A stretch of 64,000 bases of DNA from an uncultured Rivibacter sp. (GTDB lineage Bacteria > Pseudomonadota > Gammaproteobacteria > Burkholderiales > Burkholderiaceae): NCBI GenBank assembly GCA_946481025.1, contig CAMLNA010000001.1:105725-169724 (forward strand). Reading direction: 5' to 3'. The position numbers and the translations under genes are program-made. Every line of letters begins with the position of its first letter. The stretch's first letter is position 1. Shown here piece after piece: positions 1 through 8,381 of this stretch. The notes beneath the pieces were generated by a model. The model was not told the origin of the DNA. It saw only the letters and a list, made by a program, of their open reading frames with translations, and searched no databases.

Positions 1-1053
1 TTGCACCTGGGTTGCCTGCCGTCGGAAGGCGGACTGCCTTCGCTCGCGCACGTGCCGCTCAGGCAGCGCAGCCGCAACAACGCCTTGCTGGCTGCCGCAT
101 TGGCCGAGATCCGCCCGCAGGTGGATGCGGCCATCGGACGCTACGGCCCGCAAAGGGTGGCGGTGGTGCTTGGCACCAGCACGGGCGGTGTCGAAGAAGG
201 CGAAAGGGCCGCGCGCCGGCTGCTCGCGCAAGGAGACTTCCCGCCGGAATACGACTATGCGCAGCAGGAGATGGGCAACTGCGCTGCGTTCGTGGCCGCC
301 GAGCTGGGTGTCTTGGGCCCGGCGCATGCCATCTCGACGGCCTGCTCGTCGGGCGCCAAGGCCATGGCCTCGGGGGCGCGGCTGCTGCGCGCGGGCATCG
401 TCGATGCAGTGGTGGCCGGGGGCGTCGATGCACTGTGCGCCTTCACGATCGCCGGCTTTTCCGCGCTCGAGTCCGTGACGGCCGACCGCTGCAACCCGCT
501 GTCGGTCAACCGCGAAGGCATCAACATCGGCGAAGGCGCGGCGCTCTTCCTGATGACGCGCGAAGCGGGCCCGGTGCGGCTCGCCGGCTGGGGCGAGACC
601 TCCGACGCCCACCACATGTCGGCGCCGGAGCCCGGCGGCCGTGGCGCCATCGACGCGATGCGGCTTTCGCTGCAGCGCGCGGGTGTCGCTGCGGGCGCGG
701 TCGACTACGTGAACCTGCACGGCACGGCCACCCCGCACAACGACGCGATGGAGAGCCTCGCGATCGCCGAGGTGTTCGGGCTCGACCTGCCGGTCAGCTC
801 CACCAAGCCGCTCACCGGCCACGCGCTGGCGGCGGCCGGCGCCGTGGAAGCGGCCATCTCGTGGTGCTCGCTGGTGGACAACCCGCGGGGCTGGCTGCCG
901 CCGCACTGGTGGGATGGCGAACGCGACCCGGCGCTGCCTGCGCTGCGCGTGGTGCCTCCCGGTGAATCGCTGGGCCGCTCGCCCGAGTACGTGCTGAGCA
1001 ACTCGTTCGCCTTCGGCGGCAGCAATGCGTCGCTGCTGTTCGCGCGCGGCTGA
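1..1053 (+). CDS. apeO: Beta-ketoacyl-ACP synthase of aryl-polyene cluster (5' partial)
   Basis: Condensing enzyme that elongates the polyene chain on an acyl carrier protein. All three catalytic residues of the ketosynthase fold are visible: Cys115 in ISTACSSGAK, His240 in NLHGTAT and a second His in TKPLTGHAL, followed by the C-terminal signature NSFAFGGSNA. The frame is open to the first base of the window, and the 350 residues lack the usual N-terminal 40-50 residues (the VVVTG start seen in its paralogue at 2863), so the true start lies outside and the TTG at 1 is not claimed as a start. The order KS, hotdog dehydratase, ketoreductase, KS downstream matches the apeO-P-Q-R end of aryl-polyene clusters, hence the symbol. 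FabF/FabB of primary metabolism is the alternative, less likely given these neighbours. Confidence 0.85.
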   Translation: MHLGCLPSEGGLPSLAHVPLRQRSRNNALLAAALAEIRPQVDAAIGRYGPQRVAVVLGTSTGGVEEGERAARRLLAQGDFPPEYDYAQQEMGNCAAFVAAELGVLGPAHAISTACSSGAKAMASGARLLRAGIVDAVVAGGVDALCAFTIAGFSALESVTADRCNPLSVNREGINIGEGAALFLMTREAGPVRLAGWGETSDAHHMSAPEPGGRGAIDAMRLSLQRAGVAAGAVDYVNLHGTATPHNDAMESLAIAEVFGLDLPVSSTKPLTGHALAAAGAVEAAISWCSLVDNPRGWLPPHWWDGERDPALPALRVVPPGESLGRSPEYVLSNSFAFGGSNASLLFARG

Positions 1054-1066
1054 GGAAGGAATCGCC

Positions 1067-1537
1067 ATGACGAACAAGGCGCCGTCCGCCCCTCTGAAGG
1101 TCGAGGAGTTCGTGCCTCACCGCGGCACGATGAGCCTGCTCAGCCGCCTTGTCGGCGTGGATGCCAACGAGGCCACCGCCGAGGTCGACATCACGCCGGC
1201 GACGCTGTTCGCCCGGGACCACGGCGTGCCGGCCTGGGTCGGCATCGAATACATGGCCCAGACCATTGCCGCCTGGGCGGGCGCGCGAGCCCGCCGTGCG
1301 GGCCGCGAGCCCGGCATCGGCTACCTGCTCGGCAGCCGCCGATACGGCAGCGAGCAGCCCGAGTTCACCTTCGGACAGACCTTGCGGGTGACCGCACGCT
1401 GCGAGCTGATCGGCGAGAACGGCCTGGGCCAGTTTGCCTGCCGCATCACCGATGCGGCCACCGGCGACACCCTCGCCGAGGCGATGGTGTCGGTGTTCGA
1501 GCCACCGGCCCCGGAAGGCGGCAACGACCGTGTCTAG
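1067..1537 (+). CDS. apeP: Hotdog-fold 3-hydroxyacyl-ACP dehydratase
   Basis: Dehydrates the 3-hydroxyacyl-ACP intermediate in each polyene elongation cycle, leaving the double bond in place because no enoyl reductase acts. The 156-residue protein has the FabA/FabZ-like hotdog pattern: the catalytic His in PHRGTMSLL (about residue 18) and the acidic residue in GIEYMAQTIAAWAG (about residue 62). The start ATG follows a good Shine-Dalgarno (TGAGGAAGG) and lies only 13 bases after the upstream ketosynthase stop, so the two are surely co-transcribed. Family and position agree with ApeP-type dehydratases of aryl-polyene clusters. Confidence 0.85.
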   Translation: MTNKAPSAPLKVEEFVPHRGTMSLLSRLVGVDANEATAEVDITPATLFARDHGVPAWVGIEYMAQTIAAWAGARARRAGREPGIGYLLGSRRYGSEQPEFTFGQTLRVTARCELIGENGLGQFACRITDAATGDTLAEAMVSVFEPPAPEGGNDRV

Positions 1538-1553
1538 AGAAACTGCAGGACCC

Positions 1554-2111
1554 ATGAGAAGAATGTTTCGCTCCCTTTTTCTGACCAGCGTGCTGGGCGT
1601 GGCTGCCGCAGTTGCGCACGCCCGCGAACCTGTGCCGGTGATGAACTTCGAAGACATTCCGGTGGCTTCTTCGACCGACAAGCAGTTGAGCGCCGAACAG
1701 GTTCGCCAGGCCATCGAGGCCGCAGGTGCTGCCAAGTCCTGGCAGGTCGCGCCCAGGGCGCCGGGCATGCTCGAAGCCACGCACTGGAAGGGCGAGAAGC
1801 ACGTCGTCAGCGTGGTGATCGCCTATGACGCCAGCAAGTACTCGGTCCGATACCTGCGCAGCGTGAACATGAACTACGCGTACAGCAGCCGGACGGACTT
1901 CGATCCGAAGGTGCGAGACGGCAGGGAAGCCGCACCACCCCAGCGGGAGATCGAAGTACAGAACCAGCGCCAGGCCTTTGCCGGGCGGCCTGAGTCGGCC
2001 TACAGCAGGCCCGCGCCCATCGGTGTGATCCATCCCTACTATGAGCACTGGGTGCGAGACCTGATTGTCGGCGTGCAGGCACAGCTTGCGGCGGCCCGGG
2101 CCGATCGATGA
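1554..2111 (+). CDS. Exported protein of unknown function inside the aryl-polyene operon
   Basis: I do not recognise this family. The 185-residue product begins with a clear Sec signal peptide (MRRMFRSLFL, hydrophobic core, predicted cleavage near AHA-REP at about residue 22), so it is periplasmic or outer-membrane associated. The mature part is soluble, rich in charged residues and Tyr (KYSVRYLRSVNMNYAYSS) with no lipobox and no membrane segment. It sits between the dehydratase and ketoreductase genes and overlaps the latter by four bases (ATGA), so it belongs to the cluster's operon. A GTG at 1530 could extend it, but the signal peptide and the GCAGGA ribosome site favour 1554. A role in placing or transporting the pigment at the outer membrane is only a guess from context. 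Confidence 0.75.
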   Translation: MRRMFRSLFLTSVLGVAAAVAHAREPVPVMNFEDIPVASSTDKQLSAEQVRQAIEAAGAAKSWQVAPRAPGMLEATHWKGEKHVVSVVIAYDASKYSVRYLRSVNMNYAYSSRTDFDPKVRDGREAAPPQREIEVQNQRQAFAGRPESAYSRPAPIGVIHPYYEHWVRDLIVGVQAQLAAARADR

Positions 2112-2866
2112 GCAGCAACGACATGACGACGCATCCAACACAACAGACGGTCCTGGTCACCGGATCCACCCGCGGCATCGGCCGCGCCATCGCCTTGCGC
2201 CTGGCCCAGGGCGGCTACGACATCGTCGTGCACGGCCGCCGCGGCGCCGCCGAAGCCGAGGCGGTGGCGGCCGAGATCCGTGCGCTCGGCCGCTCGGCGC
2301 GCGTGCTGATGTTCGACGTGGCCGACCGCCGCGCCGCGAGCGACGCGCTGCTGGCCGACGTGGAGGCGCACGGCGCCTGCTACGGCGTGGTCTGCAACGC
2401 CGGCATCGCGCGTGACAACGCCTTTCCGGCGATGACCGGCGAGGAATGGGACAGCGTCATCCACACCAACCTCGATGCCTTCTACAACGTGCTGAACCCG
2501 CTGGTGATGCCGATGGTGCGGCGTCGCAAGCCGGGGCGCATCGTCACGCTGGCGTCCGTGTCGGGGCTGATGGGCAACCGCGGGCAGACGAACTACAGCG
2601 CCGCCAAGGCTGGCATCATTGGCGCCTCCAAGGCGCTGGCCATCGAGCTGGCCAAGCGCGAGATCACCGTCAATTGCGTGGCGCCGGGCCTCATCGACAC
2701 CGAGATGGTTGCGCCCGAAGTGCTGGAGGAGGCCATGAAGATCATTCCGTTGCGCCGCATGGGCAAGCCCGAGGAAGTGGCGGCGCTGGTGGCCTTCCTG
2801 ATGGGGCCGGACGCCGGCTACATCACGCGCCAGGTCATCTCCGTCAACGGGGGGATGGTCGGATGA
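2108..2866 (+). CDS. apeQ: 3-ketoacyl-ACP reductase (SDR family)
   Basis: NADPH-dependent reductase that turns the 3-ketoacyl-ACP formed by the ketosynthases into the 3-hydroxyacyl form for the dehydratase. The 252-residue SDR protein shows the Rossmann motif TGSTRGIG (residues 18-25), NAG in VVCNAGIA, the catalytic Ser in LASVSG and the YSAAK tetrad (about residues 158-162), and the FabG-like C-terminus ITRQVISVNGGM. Its ATG overlaps the previous stop by four bases and its own stop overlaps the following ketosynthase start by four bases. FabG paralogue duties in normal fatty-acid synthesis cannot be excluded. Confidence 0.88.
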   Translation: MSSNDMTTHPTQQTVLVTGSTRGIGRAIALRLAQGGYDIVVHGRRGAAEAEAVAAEIRALGRSARVLMFDVADRRAASDALLADVEAHGACYGVVCNAGIARDNAFPAMTGEEWDSVIHTNLDAFYNVLNPLVMPMVRRRKPGRIVTLASVSGLMGNRGQTNYSAAKAGIIGASKALAIELAKREITVNCVAPGLIDTEMVAPEVLEEAMKIIPLRRMGKPEEVAALVAFLMGPDAGYITRQVISVNGGMVG

Positions 2867-4104
2867 GCTCCTTGAAGAGGGTGGTCGTCACGGGTTTCGG
2901 CGCCATCAGCCCGCTGGGGCACGACTGGCCGACGGCGCGCGAGCAGCTGCGGCGCTGCCGCAACGTCGTGCAGGTGATCGACGAGTGGAAGCATTACGAG
3001 GGCCTCAACACGCAGCTCGGCGCGCCGGCGCGGCCCTTCGACCTGCCGTCCCACTACAACCGCAAGACCATGCGCAGCATGGGCCGCGTGGCGCTGATGG
3101 GCACCCGCGCCAGCGAGCTGGCGCTCATCGACGCGGGGCTCCTGGGCGACCCGCTGGTGAAGAGCGGGATGATGGGCATCTCCTACGGCTCGTCGGCCGG
3201 CACGCCGGCGGCCATCGGCGACTTCGGCCGCATGATCACCGAGAAGACGACCGAAGGCATCAACGCCAACACCTACATCAAGATGATGTCGCACACGGCG
3301 GCGGTCAACATCGGCGTGTTCTTCGGGCTCACCGGCCGCATCGTCACCACGTCGAGCGCCTGCACCTCGGGCAGCCAGGGCATCGGCTATGCATTCGAGG
3401 CCATCCAGAGCGGCAAGCAGGTTGCCATGCTGGCCGGCGGCGCCGAAGAGCTCGATGCGACCGAGGCGGCGGTGTTCGACACGCTGTTCGCCACCAGCGT
3501 GAAGAACGACCAGCCCGACCTCACGCCGCGCCCGTTCGATGCCGCACGCGACGGCCTGGTGCTGGGCGAAGGCGCCTGCACGCTGGTGCTTGAAGAACTC
3601 GACCATGCCAAGGCCCGCGGCGCGCGCATCCATGCCGAGCTGCTGGGTTACGGCACCAACAGCGACGGCTCGCACGTCACGCACCCCAACCCGGACACCA
3701 TGGCGCACGCGATGCGCCTGGCGCTGGCTGACGCAGGCCTGCCGCCCGAAGCCGTGGGGTACGTCAATGCGCACGGGACCGCCACCGACCAGGGCGACGT
3801 GGCCGAGTCGGCCGCCACGCTGGCCGTGCTGGGCGATCGTGTGCCCATTTCATCGCTCAAGAGCTACATGGGGCACACGCTGGGCGCTTGCGGCGCGCTC
3901 GAGGCCTGGCTCACCATCGAGATGATGCGCGAGGGCTGGTTCGCACCCAACGTCAACCTGCAGACGCCCGATCCGAAGTGCGCACCGCTCGACTACGTCA
4001 TGGGTGCCGGCCGCGAGCTGCAGACCGATGTCGTGATGAGCAACAACTTCGCCTTCGGCGGCATCAACACCTCGTTGATCTTCCGCCGCTGGTCCGGCAA
4101 CTGA
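2863..4104 (+). CDS. apeR: Beta-ketoacyl-ACP synthase (second ketosynthase of the cluster)
   Basis: Full-length 413-residue condensing enzyme. It begins MSSLKRVVVTGFGAISPLG and carries the Cys-His-His set: Cys in TTSSACTSGSQG, His in NAHGTATDQGD and His in SYMGHTLGACG, then the NNFAFGGINT signature near the end. All three residues are intact, so it is a working ketosynthase and not a chain-length factor. It is translationally coupled to the ketoreductase (ATGA overlap). In aryl-polyene clusters the ketosynthase in this position corresponds to ApeR. Which of the two ketosynthases primes and which extends cannot be told from sequence alone. Confidence 0.88.
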   Translation: MSSLKRVVVTGFGAISPLGHDWPTAREQLRRCRNVVQVIDEWKHYEGLNTQLGAPARPFDLPSHYNRKTMRSMGRVALMGTRASELALIDAGLLGDPLVKSGMMGISYGSSAGTPAAIGDFGRMITEKTTEGINANTYIKMMSHTAAVNIGVFFGLTGRIVTTSSACTSGSQGIGYAFEAIQSGKQVAMLAGGAEELDATEAAVFDTLFATSVKNDQPDLTPRPFDAARDGLVLGEGACTLVLEELDHAKARGARIHAELLGYGTNSDGSHVTHPNPDTMAHAMRLALADAGLPPEAVGYVNAHGTATDQGDVAESAATLAVLGDRVPISSLKSYMGHTLGACGALEAWLTIEMMREGWFAPNVNLQTPDPKCAPLDYVMGAGRELQTDVVMSNNFAFGGINTSLIFRRWSGN

Positions 4105-4151
4105 CTCCCAACCGCTGTTCAACCCAGAGAGAGAAAGAAGGAGAACGACAC

Positions 4152-4589
4152 ATGAAGAAGATCCTGGCAATGGCACTGTTCGCCGGCGTTCTGGCCGCTC
4201 CCGCCATGGCGCGCGACACCGAACTGCACCTGCCGCTGGCCGATGTGCTGGCCATGCCCGAAGCACAAGGCAAGCTGGACGGCTCCGTGACCTTCTACCT
4301 GGCGGGTGCCAAGACCCCCAAGGTGCTCGAGAAGAAGGGCGAAGACACCGCGAACAAGAAGACCAACGGCTTCAACAAGGACGACGTCACCGCCTGCAAG
4401 TGGGCCGCACTGTCCGCGCTGCTCGCCTTCCAGGACAAGGCCAAGGCGCTGGGTGCCAACGCGGTGGTCGACATGGTGAGCTACTACAAGCGCGACGCGT
4501 TCAGCAGCGCCACCGAATACGAGTGCCATGCAGGCGCGGTGGTGGTGGGCGTTACGCTGAAGGGTACTTACGCCAAGGTCGCGAAGTGA
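4152..4589 (+). CDS. Small exported YbjQ-like protein of aryl-polyene clusters (often misnamed 'excinuclease subunit')
   Basis: 145-residue protein with a strong signal peptide (MKKILAMALFAGVLAAPAMA, cleavage after residue 20) and a short mature domain. The domain contains a conserved Cys in VTACKWAAL, a GANAVVDMVSYYKRD segment and a second Cys in TEYECHAGAVVVGVTLKG; the two may form a periplasmic disulfide. The 'ALGANAVVDM...G..V.GTYAK' pattern recalls small YbjQ/heavy-metal-binding-like folds. From memory, proteins of this type in aryl-polyene clusters are often named excinuclease ATPase subunit; nothing here resembles an ABC ATPase, so I reject that name. It has a very strong ribosome site (AAGAAGGAGAA). 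Its function is unknown, and the context suggests a part in polyene assembly or export. Confidence 0.7.
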   Translation: MKKILAMALFAGVLAAPAMARDTELHLPLADVLAMPEAQGKLDGSVTFYLAGAKTPKVLEKKGEDTANKKTNGFNKDDVTACKWAALSALLAFQDKAKALGANAVVDMVSYYKRDAFSSATEYECHAGAVVVGVTLKGTYAKVAK

Positions 4590-4590
4590 T

Positions 4591-5283
4591 GTGACGGCAG
4601 CCGCTGTCGTCTCGCTGCGGCTGGCTCGCGTGGCCGGTGCGGCTGCCTTGGCCCAGGCCGCAGGGCGACAGTGGCTGTCCGATGCCGAGAGCGCCCGGCT
4701 CGACGCCATCACGGCGCCGGGCCGGCGCGCTCAGTTCCTGGCTGGGCGCTGGACCTTGCGACAGCTGCTGGCCGGCGAGATGGGCGGCGATGCCCAGCGC
4801 GACTGGCCGCTGTCTGCAGGCACCGACGGACCGCCGCGGTTGCGGGCGAGTGCCCCTCCAGACGTGCACCTCGCGATCAGCCACAGCGGAGACTGGCTGG
4901 CGTGTGCCGTGGCCACGGTACCGATCGGGCTGGACGTCGAGACACCGAAGCCCCGGCGCCATCTCGACGGGCTGGTGGCAGCGGTGTTCACCGCGTCGGA
5001 ACAGGCAACCATCGCAGCCGCCGAGCCCTCGCGCCGGACGGCACTGTTCTATGCCATCTGGACGCTCAAGGAAGCCTGGCTCAAGCGGCATGCCGAAGGC
5101 GTGAGCCCGGGGCGGCTGGCACAGGTGCAAACGCAGCCGGCAACACCGGCCGAGGCCAATGCCCGCGTGTGGTCAGGCGGCGGGCTGACGCTCGCGCTGG
5201 TGGCGCCGGGCGATGTGGAGCTGAAGTGGAGCGGCGAAGCGCCGCAGTGGGCTTCGCCGCAGTGGTGGCACGTCGGCGGTTAG
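4591..5283 (+). CDS. 4'-phosphopantetheinyl transferase superfamily protein
   Basis: Transfers the phosphopantetheine arm from CoA to the carrier protein(s) of the pigment pathway. The 230-residue Sfp/AcpT-like protein shows the two Mg-binding motifs of the family: GLDVE (in VPIGLDVETPKP, about residue 110) and the IWTLKEAWLKRHAEG stretch (about residues 151-165, with the W-x2-KEA-x2-K signature), plus the preceding His-Ser of AISHSGDW. It starts with GTG one base after the previous stop, so it is part of the same transcript. It ends only 12 bases before a convergent gene, making it the last gene of the aryl-polyene operon. Confidence 0.85.
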   Translation: MTAAAVVSLRLARVAGAAALAQAAGRQWLSDAESARLDAITAPGRRAQFLAGRWTLRQLLAGEMGGDAQRDWPLSAGTDGPPRLRASAPPDVHLAISHSGDWLACAVATVPIGLDVETPKPRRHLDGLVAAVFTASEQATIAAAEPSRRTALFYAIWTLKEAWLKRHAEGVSPGRLAQVQTQPATPAEANARVWSGGGLTLALVAPGDVELKWSGEAPQWASPQWWHVGG

Positions 5284-5295
5284 CCGAGCGCGGCT

Positions 5296-6327
5296 TCAGT
5301 CGCCGTGCTTGTCCGCCTCGCTTGTGAACGAGTCGGCGTAGAACTCCTCGTCCGGCAGCCCGCATTTCGCCACGAAATCCTTGTGGGCCGACTCCACCAT
5401 GACCGGCGCGCCGCAGGCGTAGACCTGATGGCCGGACAGGTCGGGCAGGTCCGCCATCACCGCCTGGTGCACGAAGCCGGTACGGCCCTGCCAGCCGTCT
5501 TCCGGCCTGGGTTCGGAGAGCACGGGCACGTAGGTGAGGTTCGGCATCTCGGCCGCGGCCTTCTCGGCCCAGGCGTGCAGGTACAGGTCGGCCTTGCTGC
5601 GGCAGCCCCAGTACAGCACCGCCGGCCGCGTGATGGCCTTGTGCTGCATGTGCTCGATGAGCGCCTTGATCGGCGCGAAGCCGGTGCCCGAGGCCAGCAG
5701 CACGAGCGGCTTGTCGGACTCGTCGCGCAGGTAGAAGCTGCCGAACGGCCCTTCCATGCGCAGGATCTCCTTTTCCTTCATCGCGCCGAACACGTGGTCG
5801 GTGAACTTGCCGCCCGGCATGTGGCGGATGTGCAGCTCCAGCCCGCCTTGCGCCAGGTGCGGCGCATTGGCCATCGAATAGCTGCGCCGGCTGCCGTCGC
5901 GCAGGATGAACTCGATGTACTGCCCCGCGTAGTACTGCAGCACCACGTTGGCCGGCAGCTGCAGCTTCACCACCGCCACGTCGGGCGCGACCTTCTCGAT
6001 GCCGGCCACGCGGCACGGCATCTTCTGCACCGGGAACTGGCCGAGCGCGCTGACCTGGCGCGACTCGATGACCACGTCGGTCTGCGGCGTGGCGCAGCAG
6101 GTGAGGATGAAACCGGCGTCTTCTTCCTCGACGCTCAGGGCCTTGTGCTGGTGCGCCCCATGGATGACGCGGCCTTCGAGCAGGCGGCTCTTGCAGGTGC
6201 CGCAGGCGCCGTCCTTGCAGCCATAGGGCAGGCCGATGCCCTGGCGGATGGCGGCCGGCAGGATGGCTTCGTCGCGCGCGACTTCGAAGCTGCGTTCGGC
6301 CGGCTGCACCGTCACCTTGAAAGTCAT
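5296..6327 (-). CDS. Ferredoxin-type NAD(P)H flavin reductase (CDP-6-deoxy-delta-3,4-glucoseen reductase family)
   Basis: Electron-transfer protein of 343 residues with an N-terminal plant-type [2Fe-2S] domain and a C-terminal ferredoxin-NADP reductase module. The cluster ligands are in YGCKDGACGTCKSRLLEG (C-x4-C-x2-C) and a fourth Cys in FILTCCATP. FAD binding is indicated by RRSYSMANAP, and NAD(P)H binding by LLASGTGFAPIKA and the terminal YACGAPVMVE and EEFYADSF. The start ATG has GAGG eight bases upstream; an in-frame extension further upstream lacks family similarity. Databases usually name such proteins AscD/RfbI-like, but no deoxysugar genes are nearby, so the true partner oxygenase or dehydratase is unknown. 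It is convergent with the pigment operon. Confidence 0.85.
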   Translation of the reverse strand: MTFKVTVQPAERSFEVARDEAILPAAIRQGIGLPYGCKDGACGTCKSRLLEGRVIHGAHQHKALSVEEEDAGFILTCCATPQTDVVIESRQVSALGQFPVQKMPCRVAGIEKVAPDVAVVKLQLPANVVLQYYAGQYIEFILRDGSRRSYSMANAPHLAQGGLELHIRHMPGGKFTDHVFGAMKEKEILRMEGPFGSFYLRDESDKPLVLLASGTGFAPIKALIEHMQHKAITRPAVLYWGCRSKADLYLHAWAEKAAAEMPNLTYVPVLSEPRPEDGWQGRTGFVHQAVMADLPDLSGHQVYACGAPVMVESAHKDFVAKCGLPDEEFYADSFTSEADKHGD

Positions 6328-6430
6328 TTGGGTATCCTCGAGCGGCAAGAAAAGAAACGAAGGCGATTTTGCCCGCTCGGGTGTGCCCCTTTGCGGTGCT
6401 GCCCCAAACCCCCCCGTCAGCCGTTCACCC

Positions 6431-7381
6431 ATGGCCTTTCTCCCCGCCGTCTTTCGCCGCCCCCGCTTGCTGATCGTCGGTTGCGGCGACGTCGGTCTGC
6501 GGGTGGTGCGCCAGTTGCAGGGCCGCTTTCGCGTGCAGGCGCTCACGTCGCAGCCGGACCGCTGCCGCGTGTTGCGAGAAGCCGGCGCGCGGCCGTTGCT
6601 GGGCAACCTCGACGCGCCGGCCACGCTCGGCCGGCTGGCCGCGTTGGCCCCCGCGGTGCTGCACCTCGCGCCGCCGCCGGCGGAAGGCGAGGGCGATCCC
6701 CGCACCGCCGCGCTGCTGCGTGCGCTGATGCGCGGCGGCGTGGTGCAGCGGCTGGTGTATGCCAGCACCACCGGCGTGTATGGCGATGCAGGCGGGGCGC
6801 GCTTCGACGAGGCCCGCCGCGTCGCGCCGGCCAGCGCACGCGGGCGGCGGCGGGTCTCGGCCGAGCGGCGCCTGCGCTGGTTCGGGCGCGCCGGCGGGAC
6901 GCGGGTGAGCCTGCTGCGCATTCCCGGCATCTATGCGCCCGACCGGCCCGGCGGCCATCCGCGCGAGCGCCTGCAACGCGGTACGCCCGTGCTGGCGGCG
7001 AGCGACGACGTGTACACCAACCACATCCATGCCGACGACCTGGCGCGCACCTGCATCGCGGCGCTGTTCCGCGGCGCGCCCCAGCGCGTGTACCACGCGA
7101 GCGACGACACCGAGCTGAAGATGGGCGACTACTTCGATCTCGCGGCCGACCTGTGCGGGCTGCCCAGGCCGCCGCGCATCGCGCGAGCCCAGGCGGCGCA
7201 GCAGCTGAACCCGGTGCTGCTGTCGTTCATGAGCGAGTCGCGCCGTCTCGACAACACGAGGCTCAAGCGGGAGCTGCGGGTGCGGCTGCGGTATCCGACG
7301 GTGCGCGAGGGGCTGGTCCAGGGCCCTAAATCCCCTTGGCCTTGCGCAAGGTCTTCATGCGGTCCACCGCGCGCACGTTGA
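6431..7381 (+). CDS. NAD(P)-binding SDR-like epimerase/dehydratase family protein
   Basis: 316-residue atypical short-chain dehydrogenase. It has an N-terminal nucleotide-binding motif LLIVGCGDVGLRV (GxGxxG form), a YASTTGVYGD segment resembling the Ser/Tyr region of extended SDRs, and the sugar-epimerase-like TNHIHADDLARTC. The usual YxxxK is not evident (the equivalent region is RRVSAERRLRW), so the catalytic class is uncertain; YeeZ-type proteins share this feature. It is divergent from the flavin reductase with about 100 bases between the starts. Its last 56 bases overlap the 3' end of the next convergent gene, so the final 18 residues (after GLVQGPK) are antisense to coding sequence and may be poorly conserved. 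Confidence 0.75.
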   Translation: MAFLPAVFRRPRLLIVGCGDVGLRVVRQLQGRFRVQALTSQPDRCRVLREAGARPLLGNLDAPATLGRLAALAPAVLHLAPPPAEGEGDPRTAALLRALMRGGVVQRLVYASTTGVYGDAGGARFDEARRVAPASARGRRRVSAERRLRWFGRAGGTRVSLLRIPGIYAPDRPGGHPRERLQRGTPVLAASDDVYTNHIHADDLARTCIAALFRGAPQRVYHASDDTELKMGDYFDLAADLCGLPRPPRIARAQAAQQLNPVLLSFMSESRRLDNTRLKRELRVRLRYPTVREGLVQGPKSPWPCARSSCGPPRAR

Positions 7382-8381
7382 GCGTGCGGAGGTCCGCACC
7401 GCGCGAGATCTCGATGGCGACGTCGCGTTCGGGCGTCTCGTTCGACCACAAGGTCTTGTAGAGCTGCTCGAGCGACTGCACGGCCACGCCGTCGATCTTG
7501 AGGATGAGATCGCCCGGTTCGAGGCCGGCCTCCTCGGCCGGGCTTTCCTTGCTGACGCGGATCACACGCACGGCGCCTTCGGACTCCTGGCAGTTGAGCC
7601 CCAGCCAGGCTCGCATGCTGGCGCGCGAACTGCCGCGTTCGCGCAGCTCCGACAGGATGGGTTTCAGCAGGTCCACCGGCACGAACATGTTGCCGGGGTG
7701 GCGGGCTTCGCTCTTGCCGAGCACGTCGGTCACCAGCAGCGAGCCGATGCCCACCAGCTCGCCGCGTGCGTTGAACAGCCCGGCGCCGCTGTGGTCGGGC
7801 CGCGCGGGCACGGTGAACAGCGCACCCTCGATGTGGTACTCCCAGTAGCCCGAAAAAGGCCGGCGCGAGGCCAGCCTGGCCACGCTCAGCGAGCCGGCCG
7901 TGCCCTGGCCGTCGGCGCCGCTGGCGAACATCAGCGGCTCGCTGTCGGCCACCTCCAGCGCGTTGCCCAGCGGCACGGGCGCGAGCCGCAGCGGCAGCAG
8001 GGCCTGCAGGAGGCCGAAGCCGGTGGCCACGTCGTAGGCCACCATGCGGGCCGGCACGCTGCCGCCGTTGTCAGGGTGCAGGTCGATGTCTTCGGCTTCG
8101 AGGATGAGGTAGCCGATCGTGAGGACCAGGCCGTCGTCGATGACGACGCCGGAGCCCCTGCGCTCGCGGCCCAGGGTGTCGCTCGACAGGGCACCGTCGG
8201 TGGCCCGCGCGCTCACTCCGAGCACCGCGTTGCTGGCGCGGGCCAGTGCCTGGGCCTGTGCGTCGCCCGCCGGTGTGTCGGGCCGCGGTGCGGGCGCGGC
8301 GAGGGCGCCCGAGGCAAGCCCCAGCAGCACGGCGGTCACCACGGAGATGACCAGATGGCGGGACGGGTGGGGGGCATGCAT
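7326..8381 (-). CDS. HtrA/S1C-like protein with PDZ domain, catalytic His and Asp missing (probable pseudoprotease)
   Basis: 351-residue exported protein: signal peptide with cleavage near LAA-PAP (residue 29), trypsin-like S1C fold at about 50-225, PDZ domain at about 255-340 (GLEPGDLILKIDGVAVQS). Compared with DegP/DegS the fold is clear (GSGVVIDDGLVLT, later RPDHSGAGLFNARGELVGIG). However, the position of the catalytic His in 'LTNNHVV' reads LTIGYLI (Tyr91), and the Asp of 'TDLALL' reads TGFGLL (Gly121). Only the Ser (Ser198) remains. A proteolytic role is therefore unlikely; a chaperone, regulator or substrate-binding role by the PDZ domain is inferred. A strong AGGAGG lies five bases before the ATG. 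Confidence 0.8.
   Translation of the reverse strand: MHAPHPSRHLVISVVTAVLLGLASGALAAPAPRPDTPAGDAQAQALARASNAVLGVSARATDGALSSDTLGRERRGSGVVIDDGLVLTIGYLILEAEDIDLHPDNGGSVPARMVAYDVATGFGLLQALLPLRLAPVPLGNALEVADSEPLMFASGADGQGTAGSLSVARLASRRPFSGYWEYHIEGALFTVPARPDHSGAGLFNARGELVGIGSLLVTDVLGKSEARHPGNMFVPVDLLKPILSELRERGSSRASMRAWLGLNCQESEGAVRVIRVSKESPAEEAGLEPGDLILKIDGVAVQSLEQLYKTLWSNETPERDVAIEISRGADLRTLNVRAVDRMKTLRKAKGI

Noticed and set aside
4152..4589. Identification as an excinuclease ABC subunit
   Set aside because: No Walker A/B, no zinc fingers and only 145 residues with a signal peptide.
7326..8381. Calling this an active DegP/DegS-type protease
   Set aside because: The catalytic His and Asp positions hold Tyr and Gly; only the Ser is left.
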